64,000 bases of DNA from Tsukamurella pulmonis (lineage in GTDB: Bacteria; Actinomycetota; Actinomycetes; Mycobacteriales; Mycobacteriaceae), in contig NZ_FNLF01000002.1 of NCBI RefSeq assembly GCF_900103175.1, positions 1-64,000 of the forward strand. Direction: 5' to 3'. The position numbers and the translations under genes are program-made. Positions 25,455 to 33,827 of the stretch are shown here, piece after piece. Position 1 is the stretch's first letter. Every line of letters starts with the position of its first letter. A model generated the notes under the pieces. It was not told the DNA's origin and searched no databases. It saw only the letters and a program-made list of their open reading frames with translations.

Positions 25455-26858
25455 ATGACGACATCGCAGTGGAAGCCGCCCGCCAGCGCTTTCGAAGGAT
25501 TCGAAACCGCCGCAAATCCCACGATGGATCCGCAGCAGGCGACTGCGACCAGCGACATGCACCTGCGGGCGGTCGAATCGCCCGCGACCGGCCAGCACGC
25601 CGCTCCCGAGGCCCCGGCCGCGGCCCGCGGCGGCTGGCAGCCCTCCGTGGCCATGCCGCCCGCCACCACGGCGGCGCCCACGCGGCCGACTCCGTCGACC
25701 GGCTCGATCCCGCTCCCCTTCGAGGAGGTGAGCACGGGGGCGATCGGGACCGCGAAGGCGCCCGTGAAGCCGAATCGGCGCCAGCGGCGCGCTGCCGACG
25801 GACCGAAGCGACCCGCGAAGTCCGGATGGCGTCGAGCGGTGCGCCGCGCGACGTTCGGCGGGTGGGATCCGGGCTGGAGTGACTGGGAGCTCGAGGAGGA
25901 GCACCTCGTGCACCGGATGCGCGTGCAGCCGCGGCCCGAGGGTGAGAACGTCACCGTCGTCAACGGTAAGGGCGGCGTCGGCAAGACGCTGACTGCTCTG
26001 GAGGTCTCCGAGACCCTGGCCTCCCGGCTCGGCGCCGTCCTCGCGGTCGTCGCCAACAACAACTGGGACTCGTTCCCGACCCGTATCGGCCAGCCCAGCG
26101 CGAACGATGTGCTCGACCTGATCGACGACCCGCACCTGTTCTACCGCGACGCCGACGGAATCCTCGTTCCCCAGCCGACCACAAGCGAGGCCCAGTTCGG
26201 CCAGTACACGGGCAAGGGCGCGACGTCGATCGACCGGCCGGGCCTGGAGCTGCTCGCGGGCCCGCGAGCGATCGCGTGCGAGCAGGCCCTGCGGCCGCAG
26301 GAGTACACGGCGCTCATGGAGGTCGCTCAGCGGCACTACCGGGTGCGGGTCTCGGACTGCGGCACCAACCTCAAGGACCCGCTCACGCGGGCCGTGATGG
26401 ACCTGACCGACCTGGTGATCATCGTCGTCTCCCTCGACGCCGAGGGCCTCGGCGGCGCGCGAGAGGCCCTGACCTTCCTCCGGGACTTCCCCTCCGACCG
26501 CAAGGGCAAGCCCTTGGAGCCCATCCCGAGCCAGCGGCCCTACATCGGGCTGGCACAGCGTGTGGTGATCGTGATCAACGAGTTCGTCGACCCGGACAAA
26601 GCCGCAGTCCTCACCCCCGACCAGGCCGTGGCCGAGTTCACCGAACTCCTGCAGAACGTGCCCGGGGCACCGGCACTGGCCGACCCTCGCCGTCGGATCA
26701 TCCGCGTCCCGTTCGACGGGCACGTTCGCAGTGGCGACCCGATCCGCGACGACCTGCTCAACCCCGAGTACAAGCGCTCCTTCCAGCGCATCGCCGCCGC
26801 GATCGCCGACGACTTCCAGCGGGAGCGCACCCGTCGAGTCCAGTTCCCGCAGCGGTGA
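25455..26858 (+). CDS. ParA/MinD-like ATPase of the transfer system
   Basis: The 467-residue protein starts at ATG 25455 after GAGAGGAAAC, a short form of the recurrent motif. A long Pro/Ala-rich N-terminal part (1-160) is followed by a P-loop VTVVNGKGGVGKTLTALEVS, the deviant Walker A with the signature Lys (KGGVGKT) of the ParA/MinD group. Later strands include YRVRVSDCGTNLKDPLTRAV (Walker A' Asp) and DLVIIVVSLDAEGLGGA. MinD-like ATPases are common in actinobacterial type IV secretion and ESX loci, where they may place the machine at the cell pole. No ParB gene is adjacent, so plasmid partition is less likely. Confidence 0.85.
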   Translation: MTTSQWKPPASAFEGFETAANPTMDPQQATATSDMHLRAVESPATGQHAAPEAPAAARGGWQPSVAMPPATTAAPTRPTPSTGSIPLPFEEVSTGAIGTAKAPVKPNRRQRRAADGPKRPAKSGWRRAVRRATFGGWDPGWSDWELEEEHLVHRMRVQPRPEGENVTVVNGKGGVGKTLTALEVSETLASRLGAVLAVVANNNWDSFPTRIGQPSANDVLDLIDDPHLFYRDADGILVPQPTTSEAQFGQYTGKGATSIDRPGLELLAGPRAIACEQALRPQEYTALMEVAQRHYRVRVSDCGTNLKDPLTRAVMDLTDLVIIVVSLDAEGLGGAREALTFLRDFPSDRKGKPLEPIPSQRPYIGLAQRVVIVINEFVDPDKAAVLTPDQAVAEFTELLQNVPGAPALADPRRRIIRVPFDGHVRSGDPIRDDLLNPEYKRSFQRIAAAIADDFQRERTRRVQFPQR

Positions 26859-26863
26859 CGATC

Positions 26864-27487
26864 ATGAGCCGACCCGAAACCCTTCTGACACCGGTCCCGG
26901 AACCGGTGGAACCGGCCTGGGGCGCCGCGGTCATCGCACCGGGCGCCGGCGAGACCCTGCCGACCCGCGTCGATGCGATCAGCTCGTCTGCGTTGTTCTG
27001 GCTGGTGGCATGCCATGGCGGTGCGGGCTCGTCGACCCTGTCGGCGTACCTCGGCGATTCCGCCGACAGCGGCCAAGCATGGCCCGGGCGCGAGGACGAG
27101 AGCCCCTACGTGGTGCTCGTCGCCCGCGAGAGCTTGGAGGGCCTGACCAGCATCCACAACGCGCTGCGCCAGTACCTCACCGGGAACACCCCCGAGGTGC
27201 AGGTGATCGCGATCGCGCTCGTCGCGGCCAGCCCCGCCAAGAAGCCGGCGCCGAGCATCCGCCGGTACCGGCAGCTCGTCGAGCAGATCGCTGAGGTGCC
27301 GATCTGGGAGATCGGCTGGCACGAGTACCTGCTGGCGACCGACCGGCACCACCTGCCGGTCATGACGCACCTCGACGCCGAGACACCCCGCAAGTGGTCA
27401 CCGGACGTCAACGTCCCGCCGGACATCGACCGCCTCGGCCGCGCCGCCGCAACGGCCGTCCTCTCCGCCCACCTCAACACTCACTGA
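26864..27487 (+). CDS. Conserved transfer-operon protein of unknown function
   Basis: The 207-residue protein starts at ATG 26864, 5 nt after the ATPase stop. It is a soluble alpha/beta protein. LFWLVACHGGAGSSTLSAYLG looks like a degenerate P-loop, GGAGSST in place of GKGGxGKT. PYVVLVARESLEGLTSIHNA and VQVIAIALVAASPAKKPAPS look like following strands. It may be an inactive relative or partner of the upstream ATPase. I recall similar proteins beside MinD-like ATPases in actinobacterial conjugative loci, without an assigned role. Confidence 0.72.
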   Translation: MSRPETLLTPVPEPVEPAWGAAVIAPGAGETLPTRVDAISSSALFWLVACHGGAGSSTLSAYLGDSADSGQAWPGREDESPYVVLVARESLEGLTSIHNALRQYLTGNTPEVQVIAIALVAASPAKKPAPSIRRYRQLVEQIAEVPIWEIGWHEYLLATDRHHLPVMTHLDAETPRKWSPDVNVPPDIDRLGRAAATAVLSAHLNTH

Positions 27488-27497
27488 AAGGCACCCC

Positions 27498-27806
27498 ATG
27501 TCCATCACGCGCACCGCCGGCTCCGCCGCGAGCCACCTCAACGCAGCAGTCACGGACCAGCTCGCGATCAGCCCGATCCCGATCCCTGGCCTCACTGACC
27601 GCCTGACCAACACCGTCGGCGGCTGGATCATGGGCCTGGTCCTCCTCGGCTGCCTCATCGGCTTTATCGTTGGCGCCGGGTTCTGGGTCTGGGACCGCTA
27701 TTTCGAGGGCCACGGCGGCAAGAAGGGCATCGGCGGCATGTGCGTGGCCGTTGTCGCTGCCATCGCCGTCTACTCCGCCGGCTCCATCTTCGGCGCCATC
27801 AGCTAG
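27498..27806 (+). CDS. Small two-helix membrane protein, pilin-like candidate
   Basis: A 102-residue protein with two membrane helices (about 42-66, GGWIMGLVLLGCLIGFIVGA, and 78-100) joined by a short Gly/Lys loop GHGGKKG. The size, helix layout and position before the VirB8-like and VirB6-like genes fit a VirB2/TrbC-type pilin. There is no clear signal peptide, so it could also be a small scaffold subunit. A second small membrane protein follows after 17 nt. Confidence 0.65.
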   Translation: MSITRTAGSAASHLNAAVTDQLAISPIPIPGLTDRLTNTVGGWIMGLVLLGCLIGFIVGAGFWVWDRYFEGHGGKKGIGGMCVAVVAAIAVYSAGSIFGAIS

Positions 27807-27823
27807 ACCCGGAGGTTCCAACG

Positions 27824-28120
27824 ATGCGAACTGCGATCACGGCGACGGTCAACGTCGTGGCCATGAAGACTCCACCCCAGACGGTGATCGACCCGATCGT
27901 CACCCTGTTCGGGATGTTCCTGTGGCTGATCGTCGCACTCGGCCTGATCTGCTTCATCTTCTCGTGCGGGATCATGGTCGCCCAGCGATACGACATGGTG
28001 CCGGGCCTCAAGGCCATGCAGTGGATGAGCAAGAACATCATCGGCTGCATGGTGGCGGGCGTCGCCGCGCCGATCGCGGGCGTCGTCGTCATGGGTACGA
28101 CCGGAACGGGCGGACTGTGA
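27824..28120 (+). CDS. Second small two-helix membrane protein
   Basis: A 98-residue protein starts at ATG 27824, with GGAGG upstream. Two membrane helices (about 25-50, FGMFLWLIVALGLICFIFSC, and 72-92) are separated by a short loop VAQRYDMVPGLKAMQWMSKN. It has the same topology and length as the preceding gene product, so the pair may be diverged duplicates forming a hetero-oligomeric membrane piece. Its stop overlaps the GTG start of the next gene. Confidence 0.65.
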   Translation: MRTAITATVNVVAMKTPPQTVIDPIVTLFGMFLWLIVALGLICFIFSCGIMVAQRYDMVPGLKAMQWMSKNIIGCMVAGVAAPIAGVVVMGTTGTGGL

Positions 28121-28758
28121 AGCGCCGCCCCGCCCTCGCTGCGGCCGCTGGCGTGCTGTGCGTGGCCGCGATCGGGACGGCGGTCCACCTCAACCAGGCC
28201 AGCACAGGACCCGCAGCACTCGACCTCGCCGCGCCCCCGACCAACGTCCGCTGGGTGACCTTCCAGGGCATGCAGATCCCGGAGGCGAACGAGGGCCCGC
28301 ACAATGCGAGCGCGGTCGCACCGACCGGCTACGACCGGAGTCCGGCCGGCGCCGCGCTGGCCGCGATCAACGCGACGGTGCGCATGTCGGTCGCAGACCG
28401 CGACCAGTGGCCCGACGTGAGCCGACTGAACCTCGCGCCCGGCCCCGGACGCGAACGGTTCGCCGTCAACCGAGTGCAGGTCAGCATGGACCGCCCGGTC
28501 GCGCCCGGCGATGCAGAACGAGTCATCGGCTACCGCGTCCGGGCCTTCAACGAAGCCGGGGCGAACGTCGACATCTTCACCGAGGCACCCGACACCTCGA
28601 AACTCGTTACCTTTACCCAGGTCGCATGGACACACAACCAGGACTGGGGGCTGGTTGTGGCAAGCGCAGCAGATCACGACAACCGCAAGGTCGCGATCAC
28701 CACCACCCCCGCTGACGCTGTCCTCCTCCCGCGGCCCGACACGAAAGGTGCACCATGA
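28117..28758 (+). CDS. Exported transfer protein, VirB8-like candidate
   Basis: The 213-residue protein starts with GTG overlapping the previous stop. An N-terminal membrane anchor or signal (LAAAAGVLCVAAIGTAVHL) is followed by an external domain. The segments AGAALAAINATVRMSVADRD, GYRVRAF and TFTQVAWTHNQDWGLVVAS fit an NTF2-like fold as in VirB8/TcpC proteins, which link the inner-membrane complex to the rest of the machine. The next gene product has the same order of features (GAILAGMQVMRRL), suggesting a tandem pair. The assignment rests on pattern and position only. Confidence 0.6.
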   Translation: MKRRPALAAAAGVLCVAAIGTAVHLNQASTGPAALDLAAPPTNVRWVTFQGMQIPEANEGPHNASAVAPTGYDRSPAGAALAAINATVRMSVADRDQWPDVSRLNLAPGPGRERFAVNRVQVSMDRPVAPGDAERVIGYRVRAFNEAGANVDIFTEAPDTSKLVTFTQVAWTHNQDWGLVVASAADHDNRKVAITTTPADAVLLPRPDTKGAP

Positions 28759-29660
28759 GCTACAACAACGACTACGACGAGGGCTACAAGGCCGTCCAGC
28801 AGACCGTCGGGAACCGCGTGCAGGCCGTGCGCAGCTCGCGGCCCTACCGGTACGGCACCCTCGGACTTTCCATCCTCGTGATCACAACGATCATCGCGGG
28901 CGCGGTATGGGTGTTGTTCACCAACCGGACTGACGAGAAAGCTGATTCACCCGCCGCCTCGAGCGTGCCGCCGGCGACGGCTCCCGCCGAAACCAACGGG
29001 CAGGATCCCGATGTGAGGGATCAGTTCGGAGCACCGTCCGCTGACGTGTTCGGGCGCGCCCTGGAGGTCCCACTGAACCCATTGGGCGCCGTTCTGCCGC
29101 AGCGCGCCGGCAAGAACCCGACGAACCCTTCCGCGGCACCCGAAGGCCTGATGTGGCAGAAGGTCTACGGTGCAGCGGTGCCCTTCTCCACGTCGGACGG
29201 GCCGACGAAGGTCGGCGCCGACGGGGTGCCTTCCGGCTTCTCTCAAACTCCCCGCGGAGCGATCCTCGCCGGGATGCAGGTGATGCGCCGCCTCGTGGGC
29301 GCTCCGCGTAACCAGGTCCCCGCGCTGCGGTCCGAAATGATGACCGTCCCTGCTGGAATGCCGCAGGAGAGCCTGGAATCACTCGTACCGACGTTCACAC
29401 TTACCCAGGATGAGATCTTTGCGGCGAGCCCGATTCCGTTGGCATTCAAAGTCACTGAGGCGCGCAAAGACTACGTCCACTTCGAGGTAGCGAGCCCGGT
29501 GTCGGGGCAGCTCCAAGCACGGAACATCGTCGCAATCCGCACCTGGACCGACATGGTGTGGAAAGACGGGCACTGGAAAATGGTTGTGTCCACCGAAAAC
29601 GTCCCTGCCGAGGCGCGCTATGTCTACGGCGCCCTCGACTCCAATTGGGTGAGGTGGTAA
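28755..29660 (+). CDS. Membrane-anchored transfer protein, VirB8-like candidate
   Basis: The 301-residue protein overlaps the previous gene by 4 nt. It has a 35-residue cytosolic tail, one membrane helix (GTLGLSILVITTIIAGAVWV), a flexible Pro/Ala stretch, then an external domain. GAILAGMQVMRRLVGAPRNQ, SPIPLAFKV and RTWTDMVWKDGHWKM again suggest an NTF2/VirB8-type fold. It ends one base into the next start (TAATG). With the preceding gene it would give two related periplasmic components, as in some Gram-positive transfer systems with two TcpC-like proteins. Confidence 0.65.
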   Translation: MSYNNDYDEGYKAVQQTVGNRVQAVRSSRPYRYGTLGLSILVITTIIAGAVWVLFTNRTDEKADSPAASSVPPATAPAETNGQDPDVRDQFGAPSADVFGRALEVPLNPLGAVLPQRAGKNPTNPSAAPEGLMWQKVYGAAVPFSTSDGPTKVGADGVPSGFSQTPRGAILAGMQVMRRLVGAPRNQVPALRSEMMTVPAGMPQESLESLVPTFTLTQDEIFAASPIPLAFKVTEARKDYVHFEVASPVSGQLQARNIVAIRTWTDMVWKDGHWKMVVSTENVPAEARYVYGALDSNWVRW

Positions 29661-31159
29661 TGGCGATGGTTACCCAAATCGCAGAGAAGACCTGCGAAGG
29701 TCTCCTCAGAAGGACGCGTGCGGCGCGTCAGCGTGTACTTCTTGCATTAGCACCAAGCCTCACGCTCGTTTTCGGATTCTTAGTTATCAGCAAACCCGCG
29801 GCAGCAATGGCCGACCCCGGTATATGTGGCAACGCATTCATAGGGTCGATTCCGGGAATTTGTGGATCGGGAATCGTTGGCAAAGCCGCTGAGGCCGCCG
29901 TGGGGGGGACGCTCGACAAGTTCGTCAACAGTCTCTACCAGGGCTACGAGACGATCTTGGTGTGGGCTCTTGGGTTCTGGGTGAAGCTCCCGACGCCGAC
30001 GTTGGATTCGTCGAATTCGAGCTTGATGGCCGACATTCAGGAGTACACCGTCTGGATTCAGATCGTCGGTGTGTGCGCGAGCTTGATGTTCTTCGCTTCA
30101 CGCATGGTGTGGAGCCGCCAGCAGGGGCTCGTCGACGAGGCCGAGGATGGATTCAAGGTCATCATCCGAGCCACCCTTGCGACCTCGTTCATCCCGATCG
30201 CGCTCACGGCCGGCGGCCGTGCTTCTGACGCCTTCTCGAGCTGGCTGGTCACGGAGTCGATCGGTCGCGATCCCGGAGACGGGTCGATCATCAAGAACTT
30301 CCTGCATCTGAATAAGCTCACGGGCGGCCAGCTCGGCACTGGCGTGTTGATGCTGGTGGGGATCGTCGGGGTCCTCGGCGCGTTCCTGCAGCTGATCTTC
30401 CTGATCGTGCGGCAGGCGATGTTGCTCATGGTCGTCGCGACTCTGCCGATCGCGGCGAGCTTCAGCGGTACAGGACCTGGTTCGCAGGCATATAGCAAGT
30501 TGATTGGCTGGTCCGTCGCTTTCTTGATGTTCAAACCTGTTGGTGCGCTGTGCTACTTCATTGCGTTCCGCGCGGCGGGCGCGAAGGATCCGAGCGAGCA
30601 GCAGGTTCTTCTCGCCATGGTGATGATGGGGATGTGCGCGTTCGTGCTGCCGTCCCTGATGCGCCTTCTCGGTGGCGGCGTGACCGGCTCGATGGGTTCC
30701 GGTGCGAGCGGCGCTGCCGCTGTCGGCGCCGCGGTAGGCGCTGGTGTGGCGATCGCTGGCCTGGCCGCGACGGGCGGCGGGAGCGCGGCTGCGGGAGCGT
30801 CGACGATGTCATCGCGGGCTGGTGCGGCAGGCGCGGCGAGCGGGGGTGGCGGCGTGCCGGGACTCGGCAGTGGAGGGGCCGGCGGTGCCGGAGAGGGCCA
30901 AGGCGGTCAGGCAAGTATGTCTCCTTCCTCAGAAGCCGACGGTGCGCCCGCGCAGTCTCCGGGGGCCCAGTCCGCGAGCGGTGGCGGGGGCGACAAGGAC
31001 AAGTCGATCTCCCCGGCCATGAGCATGGCTGCTGCTGGTGCCGTCGCGGGCGGCGCGGCGGGCGGTGTGGGCAGCGAAACCGATGCGGGTTCGGATGTCC
31101 AGTTCCAGCCGCCGCCGCCGATGCGGTCGGGCTGGGGAGATAACGCCGCATCGAGTTAG
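29660..31159 (+). CDS. VirB6/TrbL-like polytopic channel protein
   Basis: The 499-residue protein starts at ATG 29660 with one base shared with the previous stop. A first hydrophobic segment (about 26-48) is followed by at least five more helices in residues 90-350, including VWIQIVGVCASLMFFASRMV and LGAFLQLIFLIVRQAMLLMV. The QAMLLMVVATLPIAASFSGT region is typical of TrbL/VirB6 proteins of actinobacterial systems. The last ~150 residues are a Gly/Ala/Ser-rich tail with low complexity. VirB6-type proteins form the inner-membrane channel for DNA. Confidence in the family is good despite low general sequence conservation. Confidence 0.8.
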   Translation: MAMVTQIAEKTCEGLLRRTRAARQRVLLALAPSLTLVFGFLVISKPAAAMADPGICGNAFIGSIPGICGSGIVGKAAEAAVGGTLDKFVNSLYQGYETILVWALGFWVKLPTPTLDSSNSSLMADIQEYTVWIQIVGVCASLMFFASRMVWSRQQGLVDEAEDGFKVIIRATLATSFIPIALTAGGRASDAFSSWLVTESIGRDPGDGSIIKNFLHLNKLTGGQLGTGVLMLVGIVGVLGAFLQLIFLIVRQAMLLMVVATLPIAASFSGTGPGSQAYSKLIGWSVAFLMFKPVGALCYFIAFRAAGAKDPSEQQVLLAMVMMGMCAFVLPSLMRLLGGGVTGSMGSGASGAAAVGAAVGAGVAIAGLAATGGGSAAAGASTMSSRAGAAGAASGGGGVPGLGSGGAGGAGEGQGGQASMSPSSEADGAPAQSPGAQSASGGGGDKDKSISPAMSMAAAGAVAGGAAGGVGSETDAGSDVQFQPPPPMRSGWGDNAASS

Positions 31160-31216
31160 TTGATCCGAACTCGCAGTAACTACATATCGTCTTGCTTCCC
31201 TGGCTAGAGGGAATTT

Positions 31217-31233
31217 GAGAGGAAACGGCAAAT
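31217..31233 (+). repeat. Dispersed motif, copy 2
   Basis: GAGAGGAAACGGCAAAT, overlapping the ATG at 31232. GAGAGGA serves as the ribosome-binding site 8 nt from the start. Confidence 0.75.
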
Positions 31234-32725
31234 GTCTGAAAAAGTCACTCGGCGCAGGCTATTCCGCCCGCCATTGAAGTATCGGTCCGAGGGTGCAGCC
31301 GGTATGACCGTCACCGGCACTCTGGTCGTCATCGGAATTGTGATCATTGGTTTCATCGTGGCGATGGTTCCTTTCCCGGTGATCATGAAGCTCGGCATCA
31401 TGATCCCCATCGTTATCTTCGGTATCGGCTTTGTCGTCTCCTTCCAGGGCCGGACGGTCTGGGAGCTGATCCTCGGCGGGATCGGCCGCGCACGGCAGGT
31501 CTCCGAGGGCGAGGCGATGTACCGGTCGGGCCCGTTCACCTCGATCCCGCACGGGACGCCGATTCCGGGGCTGGGTGTCACGAGCCAGGTGATCGACGTG
31601 CACCCCACGGACGGTTCCGAGCCGTTCGCGATGATCCAGTTGCGCTCGCGCCGGCTCTACACCGTGGTGTTGAGGGCTTGGCCGCAGGGCCGTGAGTGGG
31701 ATGACGAGGCACGCAAGGACATGCGGGTCTCGCGGCTCGGCGACACGATCGCGTTCCTGGCTCAGACCGCGGACGTGGTGGCGATTGAGTCGGTGATCGA
31801 GACGGTGCCCGAGTCGGGGCAGATGGCGTCCGCGACGGTGCGCGCCCGCCTCTCCCCCGATGCGCCGGACGTCGTCAAGCAGTCGATGGTGGAGGCTGTC
31901 GAGGAGGTTCCGACCGCGGAGGTCCGCGGCGAGGCCCGGATCGCGATCACGTTTGCCGCAGACACCAGCTTCCGCAAGCGCGATCCGGAGGCGATGGGTA
32001 CCGACATCACGCGCCGCCTGCGCCGGATCATGGACTACTTCGAGACCGCGGGCGTGCCGGTGCGGCCGATGCTCGAGTTCGAGCTGGCCGCGACGGTTCG
32101 GCGCAGTTTCTCACCCGGGCAGGAGCTGCAGATCGAGCGCGGCCTCGCTACCGGTGAGCCGATGGAAATCCCCTGGGAGGATGCCGGGCCGGTCTCGGCG
32201 TCCGATCAGCACGGCGTGTACATCCACGATGGCTGCCAGTCCGTGTCGTGGACGCTGGAGAAGCCGCCCGAGGCCACCTTCGACTCGCAGATCCTCTCGG
32301 AGCTGCTCCTCCCCCGCGCGGACCTGCCCCGCAAGCGGGTAGCGCTGATCTGGGAGCCCTACACGCCGTCGGAGGCCACCACGATCGTCAACCGCGATGA
32401 CCGCGATGCGCGACAGGCGATGCGCCAGACCATCGGCGCGCAGATCTCCGAGCGGGCGATCGTCCGCAACGAACAGGCCTCGGCCGCGAAGTACGAGCAG
32501 GCCCGCGGCGCCGGCATGACCCGGTTGTCGATGATCGTCACGGCCACGGTGCCGGTGGGCGGTGACATCGCGCGGACCGAGGCGATGGTGACCAACCTGA
32601 CGTCGGCAGCCGCTCTGAAGATGCGTTCCGCCAAGGGACAGCAGGGGCCGGCGTTCCTCGCCGGTCTGGGCATCGGCGTGCTGCTGCCGCAGGAGTCCTC
32701 GACCACCGACCGGCTCGCCGCGTAG
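31232..32725 (+). CDS. SCO6880-like transfer protein (VirB4 accessory)
   Basis: The 497-residue protein has two membrane helices near residues 28-75 (GTLVVIGIVIIGFIVAMVPF and the one after) and then a large soluble part. It resembles the SCO6880 family: a PrgI-like membrane part followed by a region that in other bacteria forms the N-terminus of VirB4. The C-terminus contains FLAGLGIGVLLPQESS. The next gene encodes a shorter protein ending with the same GLGIGVLLP motif, and then comes the VirB4-like ATPase. The three probably form one energy complex. The start is fixed by the motif copy at 31217. Confidence 0.78.
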   Translation: MSEKVTRRRLFRPPLKYRSEGAAGMTVTGTLVVIGIVIIGFIVAMVPFPVIMKLGIMIPIVIFGIGFVVSFQGRTVWELILGGIGRARQVSEGEAMYRSGPFTSIPHGTPIPGLGVTSQVIDVHPTDGSEPFAMIQLRSRRLYTVVLRAWPQGREWDDEARKDMRVSRLGDTIAFLAQTADVVAIESVIETVPESGQMASATVRARLSPDAPDVVKQSMVEAVEEVPTAEVRGEARIAITFAADTSFRKRDPEAMGTDITRRLRRIMDYFETAGVPVRPMLEFELAATVRRSFSPGQELQIERGLATGEPMEIPWEDAGPVSASDQHGVYIHDGCQSVSWTLEKPPEATFDSQILSELLLPRADLPRKRVALIWEPYTPSEATTIVNRDDRDARQAMRQTIGAQISERAIVRNEQASAAKYEQARGAGMTRLSMIVTATVPVGGDIARTEAMVTNLTSAAALKMRSAKGQQGPAFLAGLGIGVLLPQESSTTDRLAA

Positions 32726-32731
32726 AGGGGG

Positions 32732-33814
32732 ATGACGATCATGAAGCTGAAGTCTTCGCGGCGCCGGCGGGCAGGCCGTGTCCCCGCGCAGCCGATGGGC
32801 ACCACCGCGGCGATGACGATCGCGCAGTACACCGCGTCGGGTGGCCACGAGTTCGCGATGCTGCTGTGCAAGTCGAGCATGCACGCGACCGTGGTCCTCG
32901 ATGCGGACACCGATCTGCAGACGTGGGCAGAGGTGTTCGGAGGCAACGACACCCTCAACTTCGGTAAGGCCTTCGACATTGCCGCGGTGACCGCGGTCGC
33001 CGAGACGACACCTCTCGGAGATGCGTTCGGGCAGTGGGCCGACGGCTACGGCTACCCTCCCGAAACTGCCGAGCACCTGGGCCTATCAACCCGGATCGCG
33101 GTCACGTTCAGCGTCTTCGGCAAGCCCAAGCAGCGCGACCTGGCTGAGGAACAGGCGCTGCAGATCGGCCGGCGGCTGCCCGCGCTGATCGCCTCGCTCT
33201 CGCAGATCGGCCTGGCTGTGCGGCCGCTGCGCGTCGACGAGGTGGAGGCTCTCGTCAACGACGCGGTCTGCGAGGGAATGATCGAGCGGGACGTCCCGCT
33301 CGATGCGTTCCGGGACGGCAAGTTCGTCGAGAAGCGGGATCGACTCGACCACGACGGATTCAGCAGCGTCTCAGGCACGATCGCTCCGCGGGCGATCCCG
33401 GAAGCCACGCTCGCGTACCTGTGCGCGCCGTCGTGGACGGCGGCGCGGCGACGGATCGCCGTCACCTACCGGCCCATCAAGCAGGACGAGATCGACGTCG
33501 AGCTGCTCGCGATGACCTCCGCCGCGGACGGCGACTCCGCTGACACCAGTGACGTCGACGTCGCTGAGGCAGAGGCGCCGGCTGCTGCCGGCGACGAGCG
33601 GCAGCACGTCATGAACCGTATGGGTGCGATCGTCACCGTCAGCGAGCCGGTGCAGATACTTCCCTCACTCGACGGTCTCCGCGAGGGCATGCCGCTGCGG
33701 ACGCGTCTGGCGCTGCGCTTGGCCTACGACATGCAGGCGGCGATGTTCGCCGGCGGCCTCGGCATCGGGGTTCTGCTCCCCGATCACACGCTCATCCACG
33801 ACATCGCGGTCTAG
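32732..33814 (+). CDS. Second VirB4-accessory protein, related to the upstream one
   Basis: The 360-residue soluble protein starts 7 nt after the previous gene. It lacks the membrane helices but shares the C-terminal landmark (AGGLGIGVLLPDHTL). It also shares the general order of a mid-region list of charged helices and a late segment before the motif (MNRMGAIVTVSEPV here, MTRLSMIVTATVPV upstream). The two look like diverged copies, one membrane-bound and one soluble. Position directly before the VirB4-like ATPase suggests that it docks on that ATPase. A short acidic linker (ADGDSADTSDVDVAEAEA) sits near residue 255. Confidence 0.68.
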   Translation: MTIMKLKSSRRRRAGRVPAQPMGTTAAMTIAQYTASGGHEFAMLLCKSSMHATVVLDADTDLQTWAEVFGGNDTLNFGKAFDIAAVTAVAETTPLGDAFGQWADGYGYPPETAEHLGLSTRIAVTFSVFGKPKQRDLAEEQALQIGRRLPALIASLSQIGLAVRPLRVDEVEALVNDAVCEGMIERDVPLDAFRDGKFVEKRDRLDHDGFSSVSGTIAPRAIPEATLAYLCAPSWTAARRRIAVTYRPIKQDEIDVELLAMTSAADGDSADTSDVDVAEAEAPAAAGDERQHVMNRMGAIVTVSEPVQILPSLDGLREGMPLRTRLALRLAYDMQAAMFAGGLGIGVLLPDHTLIHDIAV

Positions 33815-33827
33815 AGAGGACACCCTG

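Noticed and set aside
25455-26858. ParA-type plasmid partition system
   Set aside because: There is no ParB gene or parS-like repeats nearby, and the position inside the transfer operon fits a MinD-like secretion ATPase better.
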